Source of the DNA: JBBSHE01 sp038253325
GTDB taxonomy: Bacteria > Actinomycetota > Actinomycetes > Propionibacteriales > Nocardioidaceae
Direction of reading: 5' to 3'
DNA length: 13,213 nucleotides
NCBI GenBank assembly: GCA_038253325.1
Contig: JBBSHE010000062.1
Span: 1-13,213 of the forward strand
Both the position numbers and the translations under genes were made by a program. Each line of letters opens with the position of its first letter. Within the stretch, counting starts at the first letter, position 1. The notes below the pieces were generated by a model. That model searched no databases and was not told the origin of the DNA. It worked only from the letters and a program-made list of their open reading frames with translations. Shown here one piece after another: positions 5,916 to 13,045 of this stretch.

Positions 5916-7628
5916 TCAGCGCTGGGCCGCCGCCCGGTTCACGGCGCTCGTGACGGCACGCAGCGACGCCGTCACGATGTTTGGATCGGTCGCGACGCCC
6001 CAGGCAACCGTCTCGCCGACGGCACACTCGACGTACGCCGCTGCCGTCGCGTCGCCCCCGCTCGACAAGGCGTGCTCGGCGTAGTCGAGGACCCGGATGT
6101 CGTACCCGATGTCGTTGAGGGCCGCCACGAAGGCAGCGATCGGACCGTTGCCGTGCCCGTGGAGGAGTCGTGGCTCGCCCTCGACGTATACATTGACCGT
6201 GAGGTCGTCGTGGCGACCCGAGGCCGACGACGTGTGCACGGAATTGAGCCGCAGCGGCGTCTCCCGGACGAGGTACTCGGCTTCGAACGCCGTCCAGATC
6301 GCCTCCGAGGACATCTCCCGGCCGGTGTCGTCGGCCTGTTGCTGGATCACCCGGCTGAACTCGATCTGAAGCCGCCGCGGCAGGTCGAGGTGATGCTCGG
6401 CCTTCATGATGTACGCGACGCCACCCTTACCCGACTGAGAGTTGACCCGGATCACGGCTTCGTATGACCTGCCGACGTCCTTGGGGTCGACCGGCAAGTA
6501 CGGCGCCTCCCACCGGACCTCCGAGACCGGGGTACCCGCGGACGCGGCGATCCGGTCGAGGTCGTCGAGTCCCTTCTTGATCGCGTCCTGGTGGGAACCG
6601 GAGAACGCGGTGTAGACGAGGTCGCCGGCATACGGATGCCGCGGATGGACGGGCAGGCCGGTGCAGTACTCGACCGTCCGACGGATCTCGTCGATGTCGG
6701 AGAAGTCGATCATCGGCTCGATCCCCTGGCTGAACAGGTTCATGCCCAACGTCACCAGATCGACGTTCCCGGTCCGCTCTCCGTGCCCGAACAGGCATCC
6801 CTCCACCCGATCGGCCCCGGCCATCAACGCCAGCTCGGTCGCCGCGACCGCGGTCCCGCGATCGTTGTGCGGGTGCAGCGAGATGACGGCGAACGAACGT
6901 CGAGTGAGGTTCCGCTGGAACCACTCGATCTGGTCGGCGTATACGTTCGGGGTGGCCATCTCGACGGTCGCGGGCAGGTTGAGGATGATCTCCCGCTCGG
7001 GACCGGGCTGCCAGACGTCCATCACCGCCTCGCAGACCTCGACGGAGAAGTCGAGCTCGGCACCGGTGAAGATCTCGGGACTGTACTGGTACCCGACGTC
7101 GGTGCCGGACAGGTACTCGCCGGCGTACTTCACGACGATCTCGGTGCCGCGGGTCGCGATCGCCCGGCACTCGGCACGGTCGACGCCGAACACGACCCGC
7201 CGAAACAGGGGGGCGATCGCGTTGTACAGGTGCACATTGGCGTGCCGGGCGCCGACGAGGCTCTGCACCGTACGCTCAATCAGGTCCTCACGCGCTTGGG
7301 TGAGGACGGAGATCGTGACGTCGCCGGGGATCGCGTCGGACTCGACAAGCTGGCGGACGAAGTCGAAGTCGGTCTGGCTCGCCGCCGGGAAGCCGACCTC
7401 GATCTCCTTGTACCCCATGTCCACGAGCAGGTCGAACATCCGCTGCTTGCGCGCCGGTGTCATCGGGTCGATCAGCGCCTGGTTGCCGTCCCTCAGGTCG
7501 GTCGACAGCCAGCGCGGCGCCTCGGTGATCGTCCTGGTCGGCCAGCCGCGGTCGGGAAGGTCGACGGGTGGGAACGCGCGGTAACGCTGGATCGGCATAC
7601 CGCTCTTGGTCTGCGGAAAGATGGCCAT
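5916..7628 (-). CDS. leuA: 2-isopropylmalate synthase
   Basis: LeuA condenses acetyl-CoA with 2-ketoisovalerate to 2-isopropylmalate, the first committed step of leucine synthesis, and is normally feedback-inhibited by leucine. The 570-residue length and N-terminus (PIQRYRAFPPVDLPDR) mark the long actinobacterial/type 2 form. The TIM barrel has WLSTDLRDGNQAL at residues 40-52 (substrate and metal binding), GYKEIEVGFPAAS at 72-84, and SLHPHNDRGTAVA at 250-262 with the metal-ligand histidines 252 and 254. GHGERTGN follows where GNGERTGN is usual. The C-terminal third contains the LeuA regulatory domain (DDLTVNVYVEG to the end). AAGGA lies 10 nt before the ATG and may be sequestered by upstream RNA. 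It is monocistronic by appearance: own promoter candidate, leader peptide and terminator. Confidence 0.97.
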   Translation of the reverse strand: MAIFPQTKSGMPIQRYRAFPPVDLPDRGWPTRTITEAPRWLSTDLRDGNQALIDPMTPARKQRMFDLLVDMGYKEIEVGFPAASQTDFDFVRQLVESDAIPGDVTISVLTQAREDLIERTVQSLVGARHANVHLYNAIAPLFRRVVFGVDRAECRAIATRGTEIVVKYAGEYLSGTDVGYQYSPEIFTGAELDFSVEVCEAVMDVWQPGPEREIILNLPATVEMATPNVYADQIEWFQRNLTRRSFAVISLHPHNDRGTAVAATELALMAGADRVEGCLFGHGERTGNVDLVTLGMNLFSQGIEPMIDFSDIDEIRRTVEYCTGLPVHPRHPYAGDLVYTAFSGSHQDAIKKGLDDLDRIAASAGTPVSEVRWEAPYLPVDPKDVGRSYEAVIRVNSQSGKGGVAYIMKAEHHLDLPRRLQIEFSRVIQQQADDTGREMSSEAIWTAFEAEYLVRETPLRLNSVHTSSASGRHDDLTVNVYVEGEPRLLHGHGNGPIAAFVAALNDIGYDIRVLDYAEHALSSGGDATAAAYVECAVGETVAWGVATDPNIVTASLRAVTSAVNRAAAQR

Positions 7629-7639
7629 GTCGCTCTGGT

Positions 7640-7727
7640 CCTTGTCAAGGAGGAGCCGCTGCGGGCTCGGGGACGCCGGGACAAGGCGAGACTCCGCGAC
7701 GAGGGGTCCGGCTTATCGAACCTCGCC
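7640..7727 (-). promoter_or_regulatory. leuA leader RNA with mutually exclusive stems (candidate attenuator)
   Basis: In the transcript, CCUUGUC (7686-7680) can pair perfectly with GACAAGG (7646-7640), hiding the leuA Shine-Dalgarno AAGGA (7643-7639). An inner hairpin GAGCC-6 nt-GGCUC (7668-7653) stacks inside this loop. Alternatively GGCGAG (7727-7722, leader codons 12-13) can pair with CUCGCC (7690-7685), which overlaps CCUUGUC by two bases, so both stems cannot form fully. There is no U-run after the hairpin, so control would act on translation rather than by intrinsic termination. Confidence 0.55.
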
Positions 7728-7760
7728 GCGGCGGCCAAGGAGGAGGCGTCCGCGCAACAT
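7713..7760 (-). CDS. leuA leader peptide (MLRGRLLLGRRGEVR)
   Basis: A 15-codon frame with Leu at codons 2, 6, 7 and 8 (TTG, CTC, CTC, CTT), ending in TAA 84 nt before leuA. Leucine-rich leader peptides ahead of leuA are known from actinobacteria, where ribosome stalling under leucine shortage changes leader RNA folding. A -10-like TAGGCT lies 9 nt before the ATG with no ribosome binding site, so the transcript would be nearly leaderless. Codons 12-13 also form one arm of a possible alternative stem. Translation of the peptide is inferred, not shown. Confidence 0.75.
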   Translation of the reverse strand: MLRGRLLLGRRGEVR

Positions 7761-7769
7761 GGTGGTGAC

Positions 7770-7775
7770 AGCCTA
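7770..7775 (-). promoter_or_regulatory. Candidate -10 box of the leuA leader
   Basis: TAGGCT on the minus strand fits the actinobacterial TANNNT -10 pattern. It lies 9 nt upstream of the leader peptide ATG, which would place the transcript start two or three bases before that codon. No good -35 box is present at the expected distance (about 3 of 6 matches). Confidence 0.4.
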
Positions 7776-7806
7776 ACTCGCCACGGAGCTCCCGACTACT
7801 GCCGCC

Positions 7807-8013
7807 TCACTGGAGCTGACGAGCTGCCCGAAGCGCCAACGGTTGCAGGTCGACGTGCCCGTCGCGCGCCAACGCCATGAGCTGTTCCCGCATCCGCGGG
7901 TCCCAGAACTTGCGCACGTGGTCGGCGACCGCCTCCACGGCGGCCGGCTCCGGGCGGTGGCTGAACTGGTCGGCGATGTCGTTGGCGAGGCGTACGACCG
8001 AGGGCGTATCCAC
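7807..8013 (-). CDS. fdsD: Formate dehydrogenase delta subunit
   Basis: A 68-residue protein matching the small FdsD family: VVRLANDIADQFSH at the N-terminus, an EAVADHVRKFWDPRMREQL core and a short LALRAARQ end. FdsD is a subunit of soluble NAD-dependent molybdenum formate dehydrogenases of the FdsABG type; it is linked to assembly or maturation of the complex rather than to a redox step and holds no cofactor motif. The start is taken as GTG at 8013, 6 nt after the fdsA stop, with GGAG abutting the codon, so translation probably depends on coupling to fdsA. It is the last gene of the fds operon. Confidence 0.85.
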   Translation of the reverse strand: MDTPSVVRLANDIADQFSHRPEPAAVEAVADHVRKFWDPRMREQLMALARDGHVDLQPLALRAARQLQ

Positions 8014-8019
8014 TCCGGA

Positions 8020-10836
8020 TCAGTCCGACAACAGCGCGGTCGGGACCTGCTCGGCGACTTCTCGGCTCGCGTGCATCGAGCGTCTCAGACCGACCTGGAC
8101 AGCGGTCACCTTGTACTCCGGACAGTTGGTCGCCCAGTCGGAGTGCTCGGTCGTGACGACGTTTGCGCCGGTCACCGGGTGGTGGAACGTCGTGTAGACG
8201 ACACCGACCGGCATCCGGTCGGCGATCTTCGCGCGTAGCACGGTCTCGCCGACGCGGCTCGCCAGCGTCACCTGGTCGCCGTCCTCGATGCCACGGTCCT
8301 CCGCGTCGTGCGGGTGGATCTCGAGGATGTCCTCCGGATGCCACGCGACGTTCGCGGTCCGCCGGGTCTGTGCTCCGACGTTGTACTGGCTGAGGATCCG
8401 GCCGGTGGTCAGGATCAACGGGAACCGTCGAGTGCTGCGTTCCTTGGTCGGTACGTACGGTGTCTCGACGAAGAGACCCTTGCCGCGGACGAATCCGTCG
8501 ACATGCATCGTCGGGGTGCCGAGCGGCGCCGTCTCGTTGCACGGCCACTGGACACTGCCGACCTCGTCGAGCAGGTTGAACGACACACCCGCGAACGTCG
8601 GCGTGGTGGCCGCGATCTCGTCCATGATCTGGCTGGTCGAGTCGTAGTGCATGTCGTATCCCATCGCCTGCGCGATGTCGCAGACGATCTCCCACTCGTG
8701 CTTTCCGGTCTTCGGTCCCACCACCGGCCGCACCCGGTTGATCCGGCGCTCGGCGTTGGTGAACGTCCCGTCCTTCTCGAGGAACGACGTCGCCGGCAGC
8801 AGGACGTGGGCGAACTTGCTGGTCTCGTTGAGGAACAGGTCCTGGACGACGACCAGGTCCATCGCGGCCAGCGCTGCGTGGACATGGGTGATGTTCGGGT
8901 CGGACTGGGCGATGTCCTCGCCCTGGACGTACAACGCCTTGAACGTACCGTCCAGCGCGGCGTCGAACATGTTCGGGATCCGCAGTCCCGGCTCGGACAG
9001 GATCGTCGTCCCCCACAGCTCCTCGAACTGCCCGCGTACGGTGTCGTCCGACACATGCCGGTAGCCGGGAAGCTCATGTGGGAACGAGCCCATGTCGCAC
9101 GAGCCCTGGACGTTGTTCTGCCCACGCAGCGGGCTGACCCCGACACCCTCGCGTCCGACGTTTCCCGTCGCCATCGCGAGGTTCGCCATGCCCATCACCA
9201 TCGTCGATCCCTGGCTGTGCTCCGTGACGCCCAATCCGTAGTAGATCGCCGAGTTCGGCCCCGTGGCATAGAGCCGAGCCGCCGCCCGCAGCTGGTCCGC
9301 GGGAACCCCGGTGATCGCCTCGACCGCCTCCGGGCTGTTCTCGGGACGGGCGATGAACTCCGCCCACTCCTCGAATCCCTCGCAGCGCTCGGCGACGAAG
9401 TCGGCGGCGAACAGTTCCTCGGTGACCGCCACGTGGGCGAATGCGTTCACGACCGCCACGTTGGTGCCGGGCGCGAGCTGGAGGTGGTACGCAGCCTCAA
9501 CGTGGGGCGTCCGGACCAGGTCGATCCGCCGGGGGTCGACGACGATGAGGGTCGCGCCCGCACGGAGCCGCCGCTTCATCCGCGAAGCGAACACGGGGTG
9601 CCCATCGGTCGGGTTGGCGCCGATCACCACGATCACGTCGGCCTGGTCCACCGACTTGAAGTCCTGAGTGCCCGCGGAGGTGCCGAACGTCTGCTTGAGC
9701 CCATAACCGGTGGGCGAGTGGCAGACTCGCGCACAGGTGTCGACGTTGTTGTTGCCGAACGCGGCGCGGACCATCTTCTGGACGACGTACACCTCCTCGT
9801 TGGTGCACCGCGACGACGTGATCCCGCCGATGGATCCACGGCCGTGCTCGGCCTGAATCTCCCGCATCCGGCGCGCGACGAGCCCGATCGCCTCATCCCA
9901 CTCGGCCTCGCGCCACTCGTCGGCGATCGACTCGCGAACGAGCGGCTTCAGTACCCGGTCCGGGTGGTTCGCATACCCGAAGGCAAACCTGCCCTTGACG
10001 CACGAGTGGCCCTCGTTAGCCCCGCCGTCCTTGTGCGGAACCATCCGCACGACGTCGTCACCCTTGAGCTCGGCCTTGAACGAGCAGCCGACGCCGCAGT
10101 ACGCGCACGTCGTGAGGACCGTTCTCGTCGGCATGCCGAGCTCGACGATCGTGCGCTCCTGAAGTGCGTCGGTCGGGCACGCCTGCACGCAGGCGCCACA
10201 GGAGACGCATTCGGACTCCATGAACGTCTCGTTCGCGCCGGCCGCCACGCTGGAGTCGAACCCGCGACCGGAGATCGTCAGAGCAAATGTTCCCTGGATC
10301 TCGCTGCACGCACGCACGCAGCGGGAGCACACGATGCACTTGGTCTGGTCGAAGTCGAAGTACGGGTTGCTGCTGTCGGGCTCCTCGTGAAGGTGGTTGA
10401 CGCCCTGCTGTCCGTAACGCATGTGATAGAGCCCGACCCTGTCGGCCAGGTCGTGCAGGTCGCACCGGCCAGAGCCCGAACCCGTGATGCAGTCCAGCGG
10501 GTGGTCGGACATGTACAGCTCCATCGTGCTGCGACGCAGCTTCTCGAGCTTGGGTGTCCCCGTGCGCACGACCATGCCCGAGGCGACCGGTGTCGTGCAC
10601 GACGCCGGTGTTCCCCGTCCGCCATCGACCTCGACGAGACACATCCGGCACGACCCGAACGCCTCGAGGCTGTCGGTCGCACACAGCTTCGGGATGTCGA
10701 TCCCTGCGAGAGCTGCGGCGCGCATCACGGAGGTCCCCTCCGGGACCATCACGCAACGGCCGTCGACCTCGACCTGCACCGACGCCTCACCGGCACGGGC
10801 AGGCGTGCCGTAGTCGGGTTCCTTCAGCAGGCTCAT
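8020..10836 (-). CDS. fdsA: NAD-dependent formate dehydrogenase, catalytic alpha subunit (Mo-bisMGD)
   Basis: A 938-residue cytoplasmic catalytic subunit. In order: a [2Fe-2S] domain (Cys 52, 63, 66, 80); a NuoG-type His-Cys region (His112, Cys116, Cys125) in which the expected middle Cys is Gly119; two ferredoxin-type 4Fe-4S motifs (Cys 167/170/173/177 and 210/213/216/220); the molybdopterin-oxidoreductase 4Fe-4S motif (Cys 244/247/251/279); and the active-site segment CARVCHSPTGYG, with Cys372 as Mo ligand beside His373. A C-terminal molydopterin dinucleotide-binding domain contains LTTGRILSQYNVGAQTRR. The ligand is Cys, not selenocysteine. The ATG overlaps the fdsB stop (ATGA) with GGGAGGG upstream. 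No fdsC/fdhD maturation gene follows in this window. Confidence 0.95.
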   Translation of the reverse strand: MSLLKEPDYGTPARAGEASVQVEVDGRCVMVPEGTSVMRAAALAGIDIPKLCATDSLEAFGSCRMCLVEVDGGRGTPASCTTPVASGMVVRTGTPKLEKLRRSTMELYMSDHPLDCITGSGSGRCDLHDLADRVGLYHMRYGQQGVNHLHEEPDSSNPYFDFDQTKCIVCSRCVRACSEIQGTFALTISGRGFDSSVAAGANETFMESECVSCGACVQACPTDALQERTIVELGMPTRTVLTTCAYCGVGCSFKAELKGDDVVRMVPHKDGGANEGHSCVKGRFAFGYANHPDRVLKPLVRESIADEWREAEWDEAIGLVARRMREIQAEHGRGSIGGITSSRCTNEEVYVVQKMVRAAFGNNNVDTCARVCHSPTGYGLKQTFGTSAGTQDFKSVDQADVIVVIGANPTDGHPVFASRMKRRLRAGATLIVVDPRRIDLVRTPHVEAAYHLQLAPGTNVAVVNAFAHVAVTEELFAADFVAERCEGFEEWAEFIARPENSPEAVEAITGVPADQLRAAARLYATGPNSAIYYGLGVTEHSQGSTMVMGMANLAMATGNVGREGVGVSPLRGQNNVQGSCDMGSFPHELPGYRHVSDDTVRGQFEELWGTTILSEPGLRIPNMFDAALDGTFKALYVQGEDIAQSDPNITHVHAALAAMDLVVVQDLFLNETSKFAHVLLPATSFLEKDGTFTNAERRINRVRPVVGPKTGKHEWEIVCDIAQAMGYDMHYDSTSQIMDEIAATTPTFAGVSFNLLDEVGSVQWPCNETAPLGTPTMHVDGFVRGKGLFVETPYVPTKERSTRRFPLILTTGRILSQYNVGAQTRRTANVAWHPEDILEIHPHDAEDRGIEDGDQVTLASRVGETVLRAKIADRMPVGVVYTTFHHPVTGANVVTTEHSDWATNCPEYKVTAVQVGLRRSMHASREVAEQVPTALLSD

Positions 10837-12425
10837 CGGGGCCCTCCCTCGGCCGGCGCGACCGGGCGAACCAGGGCAGGCCCACGACTGAAGTCTTCGG
10901 GGAAGTGCTCGAGCGCACTACGAACCGGCATCGGGGTCAAGCCTCCCATCGCACACAACGACCCTTCGGTCATCACCTCGCACAAGTCGCCCAGCAGCAC
11001 CAGGTTCAGGTCGCGGTCGACGTCTGCGACGATCCGATCGATCACCTCGACGCCGCGGACGGCGCCGACCCGGCACGGGGTGCACTTGCCGCACGACTCC
11101 TCGGCGCAGAACTCCATGGCGAAACGCGCCTGCTGGGCCATGTCGACCGAGTCGTCGAACACCACGATACCCCCGTGGCCCACCATCGCCCCGGCAGCTG
11201 CGAACGACTCGTACGCCATCGGGAGGTCGAAACGGTCGGCCGGAAGGTAGGCACCGAGCGGTCCACCGACCTGGACCGCCCGCACCGGGCGACCGGTCCG
11301 GGTGCCGCCGCCGTATCCCAGCACCAGCTCACCCAGGGTGATCCCGAATGACGTCTCGACGACACCCCCGCGGGCGATGTTGCCGGCAAGCTGGAACACC
11401 TGGGTGCCGAGCGAACGGTCGACCCCGTGCTCGGCGTAGGCGGCCGCCGAGCCGGCGAGGATCGCGGGGACACTGCCCAGCGTGAGCACGTTGTTGACGA
11501 CCGTCGGCCTCCCGAACAACCCTCGAATGGCCGGGATCGGCGGCTTCACACGGATCTCGCCGCGCCTGCCCTCGAGGCTCTCCAGCATCGAGGTCTCCTC
11601 ACCGCAGATGTACGCGCCCGCTCCGACTCGTACGGTCAGGTCGAACTCCGCGTCGGAACCGAGAACGTGCTCGCCGAGCCAACCGCGGGCGTACAGGATC
11701 TCGATCGCGGAATTCAGGGTCGCGATCGCGTCGGGATACTCCGAACGGACGTACACGAACCCGTGGGTCGCCCCGACTGCGTACCCGCAGATCAGCATGC
11801 CCTCGACCAAGGTGAACGGGTCGCCTTCCATCAACATCCGGTCGGCGAACGTGCCGCTGTCACCCTCGTCGGCGTTGCAGCACACGTACTTGACGTCGGC
11901 GTCGGTGTCCAGGGCGGTGCGCCACTTCACGCCGGCGGGAAACCCGGCGCCGCCTCGTCCGCGCAGCCCCGAGTCGATCACCTCGGTGACGACCTCTGCG
12001 GGGCTCATCGCGAGGGCGCGCCGGAGCCCGGCACCGCCACCGTTCGCCTCGTACTCCTCGAGCGACAAGGGGTCGATCACGCCCACCCGCCGGAACATCA
12101 GCCGCTGCTGGCTGCGCAGCCACTCGATCTCGTCGGTCACGCCGAGAGACAGCTCGTTGTCGGCGCCGTCGAGCATTCCGACGTCGACCAGGCTCTCTGC
12201 GTCATCCGGCGTCACGGGTCCGTACGCCACCCGCCCCCCGGCGGTGACGACCTCCACCATCGGCTCGAGCCACAGCAAGCCCCGCGAGCCGTTGCGAACG
12301 ATCCGCACGTCGCGGTGACGTTCGGCGGCTGCCAGGGCGATCCGGTCCGCGACCTCGTCGGCGCCGACAGAGCGCGCAGCCGAGTCCCGCGGGACGTAAA
12401 CGACCGTCGGAGACGTGGCGCTCAC
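10833..12425 (-). CDS. fdsB: NAD-dependent formate dehydrogenase, beta subunit (FMN/NAD, NuoF-like)
   Basis: A 530-residue diaphorase subunit that takes electrons through its 4Fe-4S cluster to FMN and reduces NAD+. It has an N-terminal thioredoxin-like domain (about residues 1-90). The NuoF fold follows, with GLRGRGGAGFPAGVKW at 153-168 (NADH/FMN binding), NADEGDSGTFADR at 184-196, and GAGAYICGEETSMLESLEG at 268-286. The 4Fe-4S motif is ESCGKCTPCR with Cys 445/448/451 plus Cys491 in SLCAMGG. The GTG start overlaps the fdsG stop (GTGA) with GGGGAG 5 nt upstream. The frame is open further upstream, but that stretch is antisense-phase fdsG sequence and unlikely to be translated. Confidence 0.95.
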   Translation of the reverse strand: MSATSPTVVYVPRDSAARSVGADEVADRIALAAAERHRDVRIVRNGSRGLLWLEPMVEVVTAGGRVAYGPVTPDDAESLVDVGMLDGADNELSLGVTDEIEWLRSQQRLMFRRVGVIDPLSLEEYEANGGGAGLRRALAMSPAEVVTEVIDSGLRGRGGAGFPAGVKWRTALDTDADVKYVCCNADEGDSGTFADRMLMEGDPFTLVEGMLICGYAVGATHGFVYVRSEYPDAIATLNSAIEILYARGWLGEHVLGSDAEFDLTVRVGAGAYICGEETSMLESLEGRRGEIRVKPPIPAIRGLFGRPTVVNNVLTLGSVPAILAGSAAAYAEHGVDRSLGTQVFQLAGNIARGGVVETSFGITLGELVLGYGGGTRTGRPVRAVQVGGPLGAYLPADRFDLPMAYESFAAAGAMVGHGGIVVFDDSVDMAQQARFAMEFCAEESCGKCTPCRVGAVRGVEVIDRIVADVDRDLNLVLLGDLCEVMTEGSLCAMGGLTPMPVRSALEHFPEDFSRGPALVRPVAPAEGGPR

Positions 12426-12910
12426 GACGTCTCCCCGGCCACCAGCGCGTCGAAACGCTCCGGGTCGACCCGCCCGTACAACAGGCCGTTGATCTCGACC
12501 GTTGGCCCGAGCGCGCAGTTCCCGAAACAGAACACCTGATCCAACGTGACCGAGTGATCGGGGGTCGTCTGACCGAACCCGACACCGAGGCGAGCCGTCG
12601 CATGCTCGGCGAGCTGGTGCGCACCAACCGACTGGCACGCCTCGGCGCGGCAGACCCGCACCGTCGTGCGGCCGACGGGCTGACTGCGGAAGTCGCGATA
12701 GAACGTGACCACCCCATGTACCTCCGCCCGGGAGAGGTTCAGCTCGTCGGCAACCAGCGCCGGCACTTCCGCCGGAAGGTAACCGAACTCTGCCTGAATC
12801 TCGTGCAGGATCTCGATCAGCGCACCGGCCTCGGCCTTGCGGGCGGCCGCGATCAAGCGAATGGTCCGTTCGAGCGGCGACGGAGTTCGAGCAGGCGATG
12901 AGTCAGCCAA
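12422..12910 (-). CDS. fdsG: NAD-dependent formate dehydrogenase, gamma subunit (NuoE-like)
   Basis: A 162-residue thioredoxin-like [2Fe-2S] subunit of the NuoE/FdsG family. The helical N-terminal part (LIEILHEIQAEFGYLPAEVP at 31-50) leads to HGVVTFYRDF, and the cluster ligands are Cys87/Cys92 (VCRAEAC) and Cys128/Cys132 (FCFGNCALGP). TTG at 12910 is chosen as start because GGAAGG lies 7 nt before it. The upstream ATG at 12988 adds 26 residues with no family similarity and no better binding site. First gene of the operon fdsG-fdsB-fdsA-fdsD, linked by 4-bp overlaps at two joints and a 6-nt gap at the third. No clear promoter was found on this strand. Confidence 0.93.
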   Translation of the reverse strand: MADSSPARTPSPLERTIRLIAAARKAEAGALIEILHEIQAEFGYLPAEVPALVADELNLSRAEVHGVVTFYRDFRSQPVGRTTVRVCRAEACQSVGAHQLAEHATARLGVGFGQTTPDHSVTLDQVFCFGNCALGPTVEINGLLYGRVDPERFDALVAGETS

Positions 12911-13013
12911 CGTGGACCCTTCCAGGTGGCGTGCGCCGGCAACAGCGCGGTACGCAACGAGCGTCCCACTCCGACCGACTCGAGGCAACGTCCTCCATGA
13001 TGATCGGGCCGCT

Positions 13014-13028
13014 CGCGTGGCTCACGCG
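13014..13028. promoter_or_regulatory. Inverted repeat CGCGTG-GCT-CACGCG in the fds/lipoprotein divergent region
   Basis: A perfect 6-3-6 dyad lies 5 bp upstream of the -10-like box of the lipoprotein gene and about 100 bp upstream of the fdsG start. Its position between divergent transcripts suits an operator for one or both. The cognate protein is unknown. Confidence 0.4.
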
Positions 13029-13033
13029 TCACT

Positions 13034-13039
13034 TAGAGT
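13034..13039 (+). promoter_or_regulatory. Leaderless-type -10 box for the lipoprotein gene
   Basis: TAGAGT fits the actinobacterial TANNNT pattern and ends 6 nt before the GTG at 13046, so transcription would begin at the start codon itself. No ribosome binding site precedes this GTG, which agrees with a leaderless message. No -35 box is evident. Confidence 0.5.
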
Positions 13040-13045
13040 GTCGGG

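Noticed and set aside
5479..6084. An intact plus-strand gene starting at the sigma remnant
   Set aside because: The open frame here is not the frame with SigJ similarity, overlaps the leuA 3' end and terminator, and has no domain. The SigJ-like frame itself is broken by a TAG and a frameshift.
9715..9740. Selenocysteine at the FdsA active site
   Set aside because: The codon at residue 372 is a normal Cys codon, not an in-frame TGA.
8308..11250. A 980-codon open frame on the plus strand opposite fdsA/fdsB
   Set aside because: Its translation is Arg/Val/Asp/His-rich without domain similarity, and it mirrors the high-GC codon pattern of the strongly supported fds genes on the other strand. It is an antisense shadow.
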